Shown: positions 33,639 through 43,009 of the stretch, in pieces
How positions within the stretch are numbered: position 1 is the stretch's first letter
How the letters are laid out: each line of letters begins with the position of its first letter
Assembly (NCBI RefSeq): GCF_001953885.1
Contig: NZ_MQUS01000019.1
Location: forward strand, 25,038-89,037
Source: Streptomyces sp. IMTB 2501
GTDB lineage: Bacteria > Actinomycetota > Actinomycetes > Streptomycetales > Streptomycetaceae
Direction of reading: 5' to 3'
DNA length: 64,000 nucleotides
Notes under the pieces: model-generated
What the model was told of the DNA's origin: nothing
Database searches by the model: none
Seen by the model: the letters and a program-made list of their open reading frames with translations, nothing else
Program-made: the position numbers and the translations under genes

Positions 33639-35252
33639 TCACTCGCCCGGCCCTACGAACACCGTCCGTCCGCCCACCACGGTGCGCAGGCAGACCGGCA
33701 GGTCGTGGCCCGGGGTGAGGTCGGGCAGGCCGGGCGTGCCGGAGCGCGGGTCGGTCGACCAGCGGGCCACCCGGTCGTCGGGGGCCTGGACCACCAGTTC
33801 GTCGGTGCGCCAGACGGCGTAGTCGGCGGGTGCGCCCGGCACCAGGATGCCCGCGTCGTCCCGTCCCACGGCCCGCCAGCCGCCGCGTGTGTGCGCCGTG
33901 AAGGCGGCCCGGACGGAGACCCGGTGCTCGGGCGTGTGATGGAAGGCGGCGGCGCGGACCGTGCCCCACGGGTCGAGCGGGGTGACCGGACTGTCGGAGC
34001 CGAAGGCGAGGGGCACGCCCGCGCGCAGCAGGGCCGCGAAGGGGTTGAGGGTATGGGCCCGCTCTGCGCCCAGCCGCCGGGCGTACATGCCGTCCTCGCC
34101 GCCCCACAGCGCGTCGAAGGCGGGCTGCACGGAGGCGATCAGGCCCAGCTCGGCGAAGCCGGCGACCGTCTCGGGGGTCAGCATCTCGGCGTGCTCGACG
34201 CGATGGCGGGCGGCACGGATCCGGGCGAGACCGAGCTTCTCGGCGGCGGCGCGCACGCCCTCCACGACGGCGCTCACGGCGGCGTCGCCGATGGCGTGGA
34301 AGCCGGCCTGCAGGCCCGCCTCCGTGCAGGCGACGACATGGGCCGCGACGGCCTCGGCGTCCAGGTAGGCGGTGCCGGAGTGGTCGGCGTCGGCGTACGG
34401 CTCATGCAGGCAGGCGGTGTGCGAGCCGAGGGCGCCGTCGGCGAACAGGTCGCCCGCGGCGCCCACGGCGCCCAGTTCCCGTGCCTTGTCGACGTTCTGC
34501 TCGGCCCAGTAGCCGACCACTCGGGGGCCGGGCGCCTCGGCGGCGAGCCTGAGCAGACCGGTGAAGTCGTCCTCGGAGGAGATCCGCGGGCCGCCGCACT
34601 CGTGCACCGAGCCGATGCCGAGGGAGGCCGCGTGGGCGAGGGCGGTGCGCTGGGCCTCGGCGCGCTGGGCCGGGGTGATCGCGGCGAGCGCGGCCTGGCG
34701 TACGGCGTGGTGGTCGTCCTTGGTGAGCGGGGCGTCCGTGCGCGGGACATCGCCGGCGACCAGGTCCAGCAGGGCGGTGGTGACGACCGCCGAGTGCACG
34801 TCGATACGGGAGAGGTACAGCGGACGGCCGCCGGTCGCCTCGTCGAGTTCGGCGCGCGTCGGCGGGCGGCCGCCGGGCCAGCGGGCGGCGTCCCAGCCGT
34901 GGCCCAGCAGAACGCGGTCGTCCGGGCGGGCGGCGGCGAAGTCGCGGACCAGGGCGAGGGCCGCGTCCAGCGAGGGGGCAGTCGACAGGTCCAGGCCGGT
35001 CAGGGCGAGACCGGTGGCGGTGGTGTGCACATGGGCGTCGGTGAAGGCCGGGGTGACCAGGGCGCCGTCGAGGTCGATCACGTCGTCCACGCCGTCGGCG
35101 AAGGCGTCGGCGGCGCCCTCCGAGCCGACCCAGGCGACTTGGCCGCGCTCCACCACCATCGCCGTGGCGAACGGGTCGGCGGGGCTGTGCACCTCTCCTC
35201 GGCGCAGGAGGACGGTCTTGGGGGGCTCGGGGTCGGCGGTGCGGTCGCTCAT
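33639..35252 (-). CDS. Amidohydrolase, YtcJ-like
   Basis: Metal-dependent amidohydrolase of 537 aa. The metal pair is in TDAHVHTTATGL, later His ligands are in VHECGGP and FHAIGDAAVSA, and the metal Asp is in AFGSDSPVTPLDPW. An N-terminal beta-sandwich and long insertion match the YtcJ/amidohydrolase-3 subgroup. The ATG at 35252 begins MSDRTADPEPP; extension to 35312 is not conserved. Such enzymes act on amides or cyclic imides of unknown identity. No operon partner is evident. Confidence 0.86.
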   Translation of the reverse strand: MSDRTADPEPPKTVLLRRGEVHSPADPFATAMVVERGQVAWVGSEGAADAFADGVDDVIDLDGALVTPAFTDAHVHTTATGLALTGLDLSTAPSLDAALALVRDFAAARPDDRVLLGHGWDAARWPGGRPPTRAELDEATGGRPLYLSRIDVHSAVVTTALLDLVAGDVPRTDAPLTKDDHHAVRQAALAAITPAQRAEAQRTALAHAASLGIGSVHECGGPRISSEDDFTGLLRLAAEAPGPRVVGYWAEQNVDKARELGAVGAAGDLFADGALGSHTACLHEPYADADHSGTAYLDAEAVAAHVVACTEAGLQAGFHAIGDAAVSAVVEGVRAAAEKLGLARIRAARHRVEHAEMLTPETVAGFAELGLIASVQPAFDALWGGEDGMYARRLGAERAHTLNPFAALLRAGVPLAFGSDSPVTPLDPWGTVRAAAFHHTPEHRVSVRAAFTAHTRGGWRAVGRDDAGILVPGAPADYAVWRTDELVVQAPDDRVARWSTDPRSGTPGLPDLTPGHDLPVCLRTVVGGRTVFVGPGE

Positions 35253-35334
35253 GGCGGACAGTTTCCCTCGCCGCCGGGAGCCGGCTGCACCTGGGGCGTT
35301 TCGAAGAGGCACCCGAGGCTGCCCACAGCGGTGG

Positions 35335-35775
35335 TCAGATCCGCGGCGGGCGGGCCTCGTACGGTGTCGACAGCACGACCGTGGTCCGGGTCGAGACGCC
35401 CGCCAGGGATCGCAGCCGGGCCAGGAGTTCCTCCAGCTCGTGCGGGGTCGCCACGCGGACCTTGAGGATGTAGTTCTCGTCGCCGGCGACGCTGTGGCAG
35501 GCCTCGATCTCCGGGACGTCGGCGAGGCGGTCCGCGATGTCGTCGGGGGCGCTGGGGTCGAACGGTTTCACCGAGATGAACGCGGTGAGCGGCAGCCCGA
35601 CGGCCTCCGGGTCGACCACCGCGGCGTAGCCGCGGATGACGCCACGCTGTTCCAGCCGGCGCACCCGCTGGTGCACGGCCGACGTGGACAGGCCCGTGGC
35701 CTTGCCCAGGTCTGTGTAGCTCATCCGCCCGTCCTTGACGAGCAGCTGCACGATCTGTCGGTCCAGCTCCTCCAT
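35335..35775 (-). CDS. Lrp/AsnC-family regulator
   Basis: Feast/famine regulator of 146 aa. The helix-turn-helix spans residues about 5-50 (LDRQIVQLLVKDGRMSYTDLGKATGLSTSAVHQRVRRLE) and the RAM effector domain about 65-140. The ATG at 35775 has no ribosome binding site but is preceded by TAGGTT ending eight bases upstream, so a leaderless transcript is likely. These proteins sense amino acids; neighbouring genes give no clue to the target. Confidence 0.92.
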   Translation of the reverse strand: MEELDRQIVQLLVKDGRMSYTDLGKATGLSTSAVHQRVRRLEQRGVIRGYAAVVDPEAVGLPLTAFISVKPFDPSAPDDIADRLADVPEIEACHSVAGDENYILKVRVATPHELEELLARLRSLAGVSTRTTVVLSTPYEARPPRI

Positions 35776-36019
35776 GGCGCCAAAACCTACAGTGCGCTTG
35801 ATCCCCTGGGATAGCCGAGAGCGCAGGTCATAGCCGGTTCGATACAAAAAGCGCCGCATAAGGCCCGCACCGCGCACCTGCATACGGCATGTGACGAACG
35901 ACACACACCCCGAACGGCCTCCGTGATGTTCTCGTGATTACCGCCGAGAGCGGACGGGAAGTGCTTGCTGTGGTCGAGGCCGCAGTGCCTTCACGGCCCA
36001 GCCTTAGGGGGAGAATCCC

Positions 36020-36457
36020 ATGCAGACTGTCCATCACCCTGGTCGATCCACGTCCAAGCGCCAGCAGCAGGCCGTCGAGCCCGAACCGGAGGGTGTCGAA
36101 CCCGACGCCCTCGACGACGAACTGGACGCCTACGACACCTTCGAGGGGTACCGGGTGATCTGCCCGGACTGCGCGCAGCCGATCGCGCTGCTGGCGGACG
36201 AGGAGGTCCTGCCGGAGCACGCGCTGTGCGCCTCGCCGTGGAACCCGTTCGGACTCACGGTCTGTGCCGGCACGGGCCGTTCGGCCACCGCGGCCCGCCC
36301 CGCGGACGAGTCCGCCGAACCGCAGGAGCAGGACATGGCCCTGCTGCTGACGCTCCCCCAGGGTCTGAACTGGCGCACGCAGCCGTTCTCGCACGTCGGC
36401 GGCCCGGGCTCGCGCCCGATGCGCGTACCGGCGATGCGCGGCCAGGCCGCCGCCTGA
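36020..36457 (+). CDS. Conserved hypothetical protein with Cys-rich motif
   Basis: Protein of 145 aa that I do not recognise as a named family. CPDC at residues 49-52 and two further Cys around 71 and 82 could form a zinc site; the N terminus (1-40) is acidic and disordered and the C terminus is Pro/Arg-rich. A strong GGGGGAG precedes the ATG. Codon bias is typical of Streptomyces, so the gene is real. No operon partner is present. Confidence 0.75.
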   Translation: MQTVHHPGRSTSKRQQQAVEPEPEGVEPDALDDELDAYDTFEGYRVICPDCAQPIALLADEEVLPEHALCASPWNPFGLTVCAGTGRSATAARPADESAEPQEQDMALLLTLPQGLNWRTQPFSHVGGPGSRPMRVPAMRGQAAA

Positions 36458-36479
36458 GCCCCGCCCGACAGGGCCCGGC

Positions 36480-37574
36480 TCAATCCCAGTACGTGCCCCG
36501 CACCATGGCGCGCAGGCTGTCATGGTGCAGGATCAGTGTGTCCGGGTCCGCCGGGACGGCGACCTCCCCGAAGTACGCCTGGCGGTAGGCGATGCGCAGC
36601 ATGACGATCGCGTGCCGCAGGGCGGCGTAGAGGGTGTGGAAGTCCATGTCGCGCGGGGTGTGGCCGGTCAGGCGGGCGTAGCGGGCCTCGACCCGGTCGC
36701 GGCGCAGGAAGTCCGGCAGTCCGCGCTGTCCGGAGGCGACCGTGAGGTCGTGGAAGAAGCGGTGCAGATAGACGGCCCAGCCGAGGTCGACCTCGCGCGG
36801 GGCCAGTGCCGCCATCTCCCAGTCCAGGACGGCTACGGGGTCGAACCCGTCGTAGACGATGTTGCCGATGCGTGCGTCACCCCAGCTGAGGACGGGTGCG
36901 CCGGGATCGCTCGGCCACAGCTGTTCCAGCCGGTCGAAGGCGGCCTCGATGAGGGGTGAGCGGGGCAGCCCGTCGATCACCCAGGCGTAGTAGGCGCGTT
37001 GGGCCGTGACGTGCCGGCGCAGGGTGTCCCCGGCACCGGGTGGTGCGAGGAACTCGGCCTGCGCGGGCGGCACTTGGTCGTGCAGACGGGCCAGCAGCGC
37101 GACGGTCGCGGCCTCCAGGTGTGCGCGCTCGGCGTCGCTCGCCGCGTGCAGCCAGCTGCCCTCGTAGGTGTACGGCATGACGTCCGGCGGCACACGCCCG
37201 GCGACCCGCTCCATGACGAAGAACGGCGCCCCGAGCGGGCCCGGATCCTCCTCCAGCCACAGGACGCGGGGCACGGGCACGTCCGTGTGCTCGGCGACCA
37301 GCCGCAGGGTGCGGTACTGGCGGGCCATGTCGTACGCGGGGAAGACGGTGTACGCCGCCGGGTCCGCCGCCAGCCGCAACGCGCAGGCCCGCCATGGCGC
37401 TTCGGGGTGCTCGATGTCGAACAGCAGGGTCTCGCTGGACATGCCGTTGGAGGCCGGGACGGTGACGCCGGTGGCCCTGGCGCCGGGCAGTCGGGTGCCG
37501 AGCCAGGCGGTGAGCCGGCGGGACAGTTCCCCGGGATCCCGGGTCGTGGTGCGGGGACGGGGTGCCGTGGCCAT
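36480..37574 (-). CDS. Phosphotransferase-family (APH-like) protein
   Basis: Aminoglycoside phosphotransferase/choline kinase-like protein of 364 aa. The catalytic loop is VLSWGDARIGNIVYDG, with Asp and Asn, and the metal Asp is in VAVLDWEMAALA. The usual HGD is SWGD here, so the His before Gly-Asp is replaced. Start ATG follows GGAGGAG. It lies 14 bases downstream of a gene of unknown beta-sheet family and both probably act on the same metabolite. Members of this subgroup are often annotated as acyl-CoA dehydrogenase-associated kinases rather than resistance enzymes. Confidence 0.85.
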   Translation of the reverse strand: MATAPRPRTTTRDPGELSRRLTAWLGTRLPGARATGVTVPASNGMSSETLLFDIEHPEAPWRACALRLAADPAAYTVFPAYDMARQYRTLRLVAEHTDVPVPRVLWLEEDPGPLGAPFFVMERVAGRVPPDVMPYTYEGSWLHAASDAERAHLEAATVALLARLHDQVPPAQAEFLAPPGAGDTLRRHVTAQRAYYAWVIDGLPRSPLIEAAFDRLEQLWPSDPGAPVLSWGDARIGNIVYDGFDPVAVLDWEMAALAPREVDLGWAVYLHRFFHDLTVASGQRGLPDFLRRDRVEARYARLTGHTPRDMDFHTLYAALRHAIVMLRIAYRQAYFGEVAVPADPDTLILHHDSLRAMVRGTYWD

Positions 37575-37588
37575 GGCGGGCTCCTCCC

Positions 37589-38689
37589 TCAGGGCGCGAC
37601 CGAGTCGAATCCGGTGAAGCCGCTCGGGTCGTGCCGGCCGAACGAGCCGTGCTCGAAGATGCCGTGACCGGTCTGCCCGTCGAGCCGGAAGCGGGCGGAG
37701 TGGTCGGTGACGCCGTAGCCGGCCAGGGGGTGGGGCAGGGTCAGGTCGTAGGTGCGGCGGTCGGTCCAGCCGGGGCCCCGCCAGGTCCCGTGCTGCCAGT
37801 CGTCCGCCGGCGGATAGCCCGCGCCGAGCGCGAGCGGCGAGGAGGCCAGGATCTCGACGTCCAGTTTCCGCGGCCCCAGGGGGTCCCCCAGATGGATGAC
37901 CGCCCGTTCCGGGTGGCGGGTGCCGGAGCGGTAGTCGATCTCGGACTGGGGCCAGCCCAGTTGGCGGTCGCGGTGGCCGGGACGGACCAGGGTGGCGTCG
38001 TTCAGGGAGCGGTAGCCGTCGGCGTCCTCCTGGGTGATGACCATCAGGAAGCGGTCCGTGAAGCGGACCGGACACCAGATCCAGTGGAAGCCCTCGGCGG
38101 GATGGTCGGCGGCGAGCCGCCCGCCGTCCTCACCCGGCACCGGCCGCACACCCCAGCTGCGGTCCCGGGTGCCGGTCCAGTCGTCCGCGGTGACCCGCAA
38201 CTCCGCTCCCCCGGCCCGGATCACGCCCTCGGCGGTGCCGGCCTGGACGAAGCGGCGGCCCTCCAGGGTGAGCCGGTCGCCCCGGCGCTGCAGATGGTGC
38301 GGCTCCCAGAGGGCGGGGAAGGCGGCCGTCCAGGTGAGGTCGTACGACAGCTGCTCGTCCTCGCAGATCAGGCGCAGCTTCTCGAGCGGCCGCGGCACCT
38401 CGATGCGCAGCGGGCCGACGGCGAGCCGCAGCCGGTCCTCGCCCAGGGCGTCCGAGGCGCGGACGGCGTGCAGGGTGTCCCCGGTGCGCAGGGTGGCGTA
38501 GGCGTCGATCACACCCAGGTTGGGGTAGACGCCGAGGCCGAGGATGAGCAGGGCGCGGCCGGTGTGGTCGAAGACGTGGAAGATGCAGCGGTCGTAGGCG
38601 TTGCGGTCGCCGGTCGCCACGTGCTTCATGGACAGCGGCACCTGGTGCACCGGGTACTCGTCGAGCGGTACGGGACGGTCGTCGGCCAC
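37589..38689 (-). CDS. Conserved hypothetical protein, CrtC/AttH-like beta-rich
   Basis: Protein of 366 aa, rich in predicted beta strands and Trp, with regularly spaced DxSWGVRPV and GFHWIWCPVRF motifs. The pattern recalls the carotenoid hydratase/AttH lipocalin-like folds, but I cannot name a function. The GTG at 38689 has AGGGGG five bases upstream and is preferred to the GTG at 38695. It is 14 bases upstream of the phosphotransferase gene, and a TetR-type operator lies immediately before the pair. Confidence 0.7.
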   Translation of the reverse strand: MADDRPVPLDEYPVHQVPLSMKHVATGDRNAYDRCIFHVFDHTGRALLILGLGVYPNLGVIDAYATLRTGDTLHAVRASDALGEDRLRLAVGPLRIEVPRPLEKLRLICEDEQLSYDLTWTAAFPALWEPHHLQRRGDRLTLEGRRFVQAGTAEGVIRAGGAELRVTADDWTGTRDRSWGVRPVPGEDGGRLAADHPAEGFHWIWCPVRFTDRFLMVITQEDADGYRSLNDATLVRPGHRDRQLGWPQSEIDYRSGTRHPERAVIHLGDPLGPRKLDVEILASSPLALGAGYPPADDWQHGTWRGPGWTDRRTYDLTLPHPLAGYGVTDHSARFRLDGQTGHGIFEHGSFGRHDPSGFTGFDSVAP

Positions 38690-38713
38690 GGGCACCCCCT
38701 GAGCGATGGTCGG

Positions 38714-38728
38714 CTGACGGTACGTCAG
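38714..38728. promoter_or_regulatory. TetR-type operator upstream of the phosphotransferase pair
   Basis: CTGACG (38714-38719) and CGTCAG (38723-38728) form a perfect inverted repeat around GTA, a common TetR-family site. No TetR gene lies next to it; the nearest is at 41970. Confidence 0.5.
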
Positions 38729-38826
38729 TTGACCTCAGGGGGCCAGAGCACGGACGGGATGCGCCTGAACTGACGCCCGATTCCGGCAGACGGTGACCTG
38801 TCCGACCGGTTCCGCGTTGCCCAGGT

Positions 38827-39069
38827 ATGACCCCCACGTACTGGGCCACCGGGCGTCAGAGCCGCGTCTTCGTCCCCCGCCCCGCAGAATCGCTTCCGCC
38901 GCCCGTGCCGCAGGACCCGCCCATCTACCTCGATCTCATGCGGACCTGGGCCGACCGCGGCCGGACCCTGCCGGGCCGCCACGACCCGGAGTGGATCAGG
39001 CTGGCGGCCCCGACGGTCCGCACGGGGCAGTTCAGCGAGTTTCGGGTCCCGCCACGTGACGGGCGATGA
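38827..39069 (+). CDS. Small hypothetical protein
   Basis: Peptide of 80 aa whose third codon positions are about 88 percent G/C, supporting a real gene. The sequence is Pro/Arg-rich with PPIYLDLMRTWADRGRTLPG in the middle and no membrane segment. It overlaps the 3-prime end of the convergent acyl-CoA dehydrogenase by 38 bases. The ribosome binding site is weak (CCAGG). I do not recognise the family. Confidence 0.55.
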   Translation: MTPTYWATGRQSRVFVPRPAESLPPPVPQDPPIYLDLMRTWADRGRTLPGRHDPEWIRLAAPTVRTGQFSEFRVPPRDGR

Positions 39070-40240
39070 CCATCCGCTGGATCTGGTTGGTGCCCTCGAC
39101 GATCTGCAGGACCTTGGCCTCGCGCATATAGCGCTCGGCCGGGAAGTCGGCGGTGTAGCCGTATCCGCCGAGTATCTGCACGGCGTCCGTCGTGACCTTC
39201 ATGGCCGCGTCGGTGCAGTGCAGCTTGGCCATGGCGGCCTGCTTGGCGAACGGCTTGCCGGCGTCGCGCAGCCGGGCCGCGGCGAGATAGAGGGCCCGGC
39301 CGGCCTCGATCTGGGTGGCCATGTCGGCGATCATGAAGCGCAGCCCCTGGAAGTCGGCGATGGGACGGCCGAACTGCCGGCGCTGGGTGGCGTAGCCGAC
39401 CGCCTCGTCCAGCGCGGCCTGGGCGAGGCCGATCGCGCAGGCGGCGATGCCGAGCCGCCCGGAGTCCAGGGCGGACAGGGCGATGAAGAAGCCCTGGCCC
39501 TCCTCGCCGATCCGCCGTTCGTCGCCGACGCGGACGCCGTCGAAGTGGACCTGGGCGGTGGGTGAGCCCTTCATGCCCATCTTCTTCTCGGGCGCCGCCC
39601 CGCTCAGCCCCGGCGCGTCACCGGGGACCAGGAAGGCGGTGATCCCGCGCGGGCCGTCCTCACCGGTGCGGGCCATGACGGTGTAGAAGTCGGCGATGCC
39701 GCCGTGCGTGATCCAGGCCTTGGTGCCGTTGATCACCCACCCACCCCCACGCTCGGCTTCGCTCGCGCGGGAGGGGCCCCCATCGTCCCGGACGGCCTTC
39801 GTCCGCAGGGAGGCCGCGTCGGAGCCGGAGGACGGCTCGGAGAGGCAGTACGCGCCGAGGAGGCCGCCGCCGAGCATGGCGGGCAGATGCTCGACCTGCT
39901 GCTGCTTGGTGCCGTAGGTGGCGAGGGCGTAGGAGGCGAGCGTGTGCACGCTGACGCCGAGGCCCACGGTGAGCCGTGCCGCGGCCAGCTCCTCCAGGAC
40001 CTGGAGGTAGACCTCATAGGGCTGGTCGCCGCCGCCGTACTCGGAGTCGTACGGCAGGCCGAGCAGGCCGGACTCGGAGAGCAGGGTGAAGACCTCGCGC
40101 GGAAAGCGGCCCGCGTCCTCCTCCTCGGCGGCCTTCGGCGCTATCTCGCGCTGGGCGATGTCGCGGACGAGGGCGAGCAGATCCCGCGCCTCCTCCGTCG
40201 GCAGCTGACGCTCCACCGGCTGCGGGTCGCGGTCGGACAT
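39032..40240 (-). CDS. Acyl-CoA dehydrogenase
   Basis: FAD flavoenzyme of 402 aa. It has AYCLSEPSSGSD, a WVINGTKAWITHGG strand and QILGGYGYTADFPAERYMREAK, whose Glu position agrees with the short/medium-chain group. The ATG at 40240 follows AGGAG. A 13-residue stretch GPSRASEAERGGG interrupts the normally short loop between KAVRD and WVINGTK. Its DNA matches a common Streptomyces repeat, so the element was accepted in frame. Activity is probably retained because the loop is on the surface. Confidence 0.9.
   Translation of the reverse strand: MSDRDPQPVERQLPTEEARDLLALVRDIAQREIAPKAAEEEDAGRFPREVFTLLSESGLLGLPYDSEYGGGDQPYEVYLQVLEELAAARLTVGLGVSVHTLASYALATYGTKQQQVEHLPAMLGGGLLGAYCLSEPSSGSDAASLRTKAVRDDGGPSRASEAERGGGWVINGTKAWITHGGIADFYTVMARTGEDGPRGITAFLVPGDAPGLSGAAPEKKMGMKGSPTAQVHFDGVRVGDERRIGEEGQGFFIALSALDSGRLGIAACAIGLAQAALDEAVGYATQRRQFGRPIADFQGLRFMIADMATQIEAGRALYLAAARLRDAGKPFAKQAAMAKLHCTDAAMKVTTDAVQILGGYGYTADFPAERYMREAKVLQIVEGTNQIQRMVIARHVAGPETR
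39741..39783. repeat. Streptomyces repeat inserted within a coding region
   Basis: The plus strand carries CCCCCACGCTCGGCTTCGCT followed by CGCGCGGGAGGGGCCCCCAT, a sequence I recognise as a frequent intergenic repeat in this genus. Here it lies inside the acyl-CoA dehydrogenase gene as an in-frame segment of about 39 bases. Confidence 0.65.
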
Positions 40241-40486
40241 GGCGTCGGGTCTCCTCCCTGGTCGGGCACCGGCGGTCTGGCCCATCGGGTGGGGGCGGCT
40301 CCGCCTGGTCTTTCCGGATGGCCGAAGGCGCCCGCTCCCGGGTCTCGGAAGCGGCTGACCAGCGGCTGTGCGCTGTGAGTATGCCCGATCAGCGACCTCC
40401 AGTCACCAGTTAACGACCGCTTACTTCAAGAATCCAGCCGGAACCTTCCGAGCTACCGGAATCACCGCCGGAGTCGCCACCGAAAT

Positions 40487-40527
40487 TGGTCCGAACCATT
40501 GACGGAGTGGTCTAGTCCTCCTACTGT
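40487..40527 (+). promoter_or_regulatory. Chitinase-type promoter with two repeat boxes
   Basis: TTGACG (40499-40504) and TACTGT (40522-40527) are 17 bases apart. TGGTCCGAACCA (40487-40498) abuts the -35 and TGGTCTAGTCCT (40508-40519) fills the spacer, the direct-repeat layout of Streptomyces chitinase promoters and similar to DasR sites. The rest of 40241-40597 shows no gene. Confidence 0.85.
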
Positions 40528-40597
40528 GCATGACCAACGCTTTACCGCGTTCATGCCAATCGGCGCGCGTTCCCCTCCCCCCACGAGGAGACACCCG

Positions 40598-41827
<1,230 letters not shown>

Positions 41828-41830
<3 letters not shown>

Positions 41831-41886
41831 GGCCTGTCCGGCGGATCAGGTCGCAGGGCATCGGTGACGCCTCATCAGCGCAGGTG
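41828..41886 (+). repeat. Dispersed-repeat modules at the chitinase stop
   Basis: TAGGGCCTGTCCGGCGGATC starts at the chitinase TAG and GACGCCTCATCAGCGCAGGT follows at 41866-41885. Both modules are near-identical to parts of 32099-32280, where the first also begins at a stop codon. Confidence 0.65.
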
Positions 41887-41928
41887 AGCGGTGGCGCCGG
41901 GGGCCCCACGCCCTTGAGGCGGTGGAGG

Positions 41929-41966
41929 ACCTGGGAGCGGGGAACCACGAGCCCCCGCTCCCAGGT
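41929..41966. terminator. Bidirectional terminator between chitinase and tetR
   Basis: ACCTGGGAGCGGGG (41929-41942) and CCCCGCTCCCAGGT (41953-41966) make a perfect 14-base stem with a ten-base loop between the two convergent genes. Confidence 0.8.
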
Positions 41967-41969
41967 GTG

Positions 41970-42623
41970 TCAGCCGTCGCGGCGGGCCGGCTGTGGCGCC
42001 GGGTAGGCCGGGTCCAGTTCCTCGACGGCGCGCAGGGCTCCGCCGAGTGTCTTCACCAGCAGGTCGCGCATGGCGTCGCGGGACAGCTCGGGGCGGTCGA
42101 TCCAGTCCAGGGTCGCGCCCTCGACGCCGCACACCCAGGAGAGCAGGCCCATCCGGGGCAACGGAGCGATGTCACTGCGGCCGTAGGCACCTTCGGCGAT
42201 CGTGGCGATGATCGCCTCGCGCACGCCGTCCCGGATCGAGTGCACCTCGGCGTCGAAGCCGACACCACCGCTGACGATGGTGCGGTAGGCGGCCTGGTGG
42301 TGCTCGGCGTAGCGCAGATAGCCGTCGATGGTGCGGTGGACACGGTCCACGGCGGGCAGCTCCAGTCCGCTCGCGGCGGAGGTGACCAGATCGGCGACGG
42401 AGTCCTGGACGATCGCCAGGTAATAGCCGCGCTTGGACTGGAAGTAGTAGTAGATCAGCCCCTTGGCGACATGCGCCTGGCGGGCGATGTCGTCCATGGA
42501 CAGCGCGTCGTAGGACGTGTCGGCGAACAACTTCCGCCCGATGGCGATGAGTTCGGCGCGACGTGCCATCGAGCGCTCGGTGCCGCGCATCCGGGGACGG
42601 ACGGCGGCACGCTGATGCGGCAT
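41970..42623 (-). CDS. TetR-family regulator
   Basis: Repressor of 217 aa. The DNA-binding domain spans about 20-65 (GRKLFADTSYDALSMDDIARQAHVAKGLIYYYFQSKRGYYLA) and the ligand domain follows. I start it at the ATG at 42623; longer and shorter starts are possible. An inverted repeat 45 bases upstream may be its operator. The adjacent 46-aa membrane protein gene on the same strand is a possible target. Confidence 0.88.
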   Translation of the reverse strand: MPHQRAAVRPRMRGTERSMARRAELIAIGRKLFADTSYDALSMDDIARQAHVAKGLIYYYFQSKRGYYLAIVQDSVADLVTSAASGLELPAVDRVHRTIDGYLRYAEHHQAAYRTIVSGGVGFDAEVHSIRDGVREAIIATIAEGAYGRSDIAPLPRMGLLSWVCGVEGATLDWIDRPELSRDAMRDLLVKTLGGALRAVEELDPAYPAPQPARRDG

Positions 42624-42667
42624 GTTCAATTTCGACCCTGTTCCAGGCGGTCGGCGGGACATCCGCA

Positions 42668-42683
42668 GTATGTCAGAACATGC
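42668..42683. promoter_or_regulatory. Operator candidate for the TetR regulator
   Basis: GTATGT (42668-42673) and ACATGC (42678-42683) form a five-of-six inverted repeat around CAGA, between the tetR gene and the upstream small membrane gene. Confidence 0.35.
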
Positions 42684-42715
42684 CGCACACGTGAGCGGTC
42701 GCGCGAGCAGCGGAG

Positions 42716-42856
42716 TCAGAGCAGGCCGAGCCGGGTCACGAGCATCGCGAGGACCGCCACGAGGACCCAGCCCATGACGTGCTCGATGATCTTCGGGCCG
42801 TCTTCCTGAGGGCCGCCGGTGCGGGCGCGGGTGGCGGTGGCCGGGTGTGCGGTCAT
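42716..42856 (-). CDS. 46-aa single-helix membrane protein (SCO1431 family)
   Basis: Short gene below common length cut-offs. The peptide begins MTAHPATATRARTGG, has a charged stretch with EDGPKIIEH, and ends in one helix MGWVLVAVLAMLVTRLGLL. I recognise it as the small membrane family named after the S. coelicolor locus at this place. It is upstream of tetR on the same strand. Its role is unknown; a one-helix membrane regulator or toxin-like peptide are possibilities. Confidence 0.7.
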   Translation of the reverse strand: MTAHPATATRARTGGPQEDGPKIIEHVMGWVLVAVLAMLVTRLGLL

Positions 42857-43009
42857 GGTGTCACTCGCAGAGGTCGGACGTACGGAACGCGTGTACGGAT
42901 CGGATGCACGGAGCGGACCCCCATCCGTCGGATGTACGGAGCGGGCCCCACCCGTTTGTCCACCTTGCCACCCTCGGCGCCTTTTGCGGCGATGAGCTTG
43001 CTCACACGG

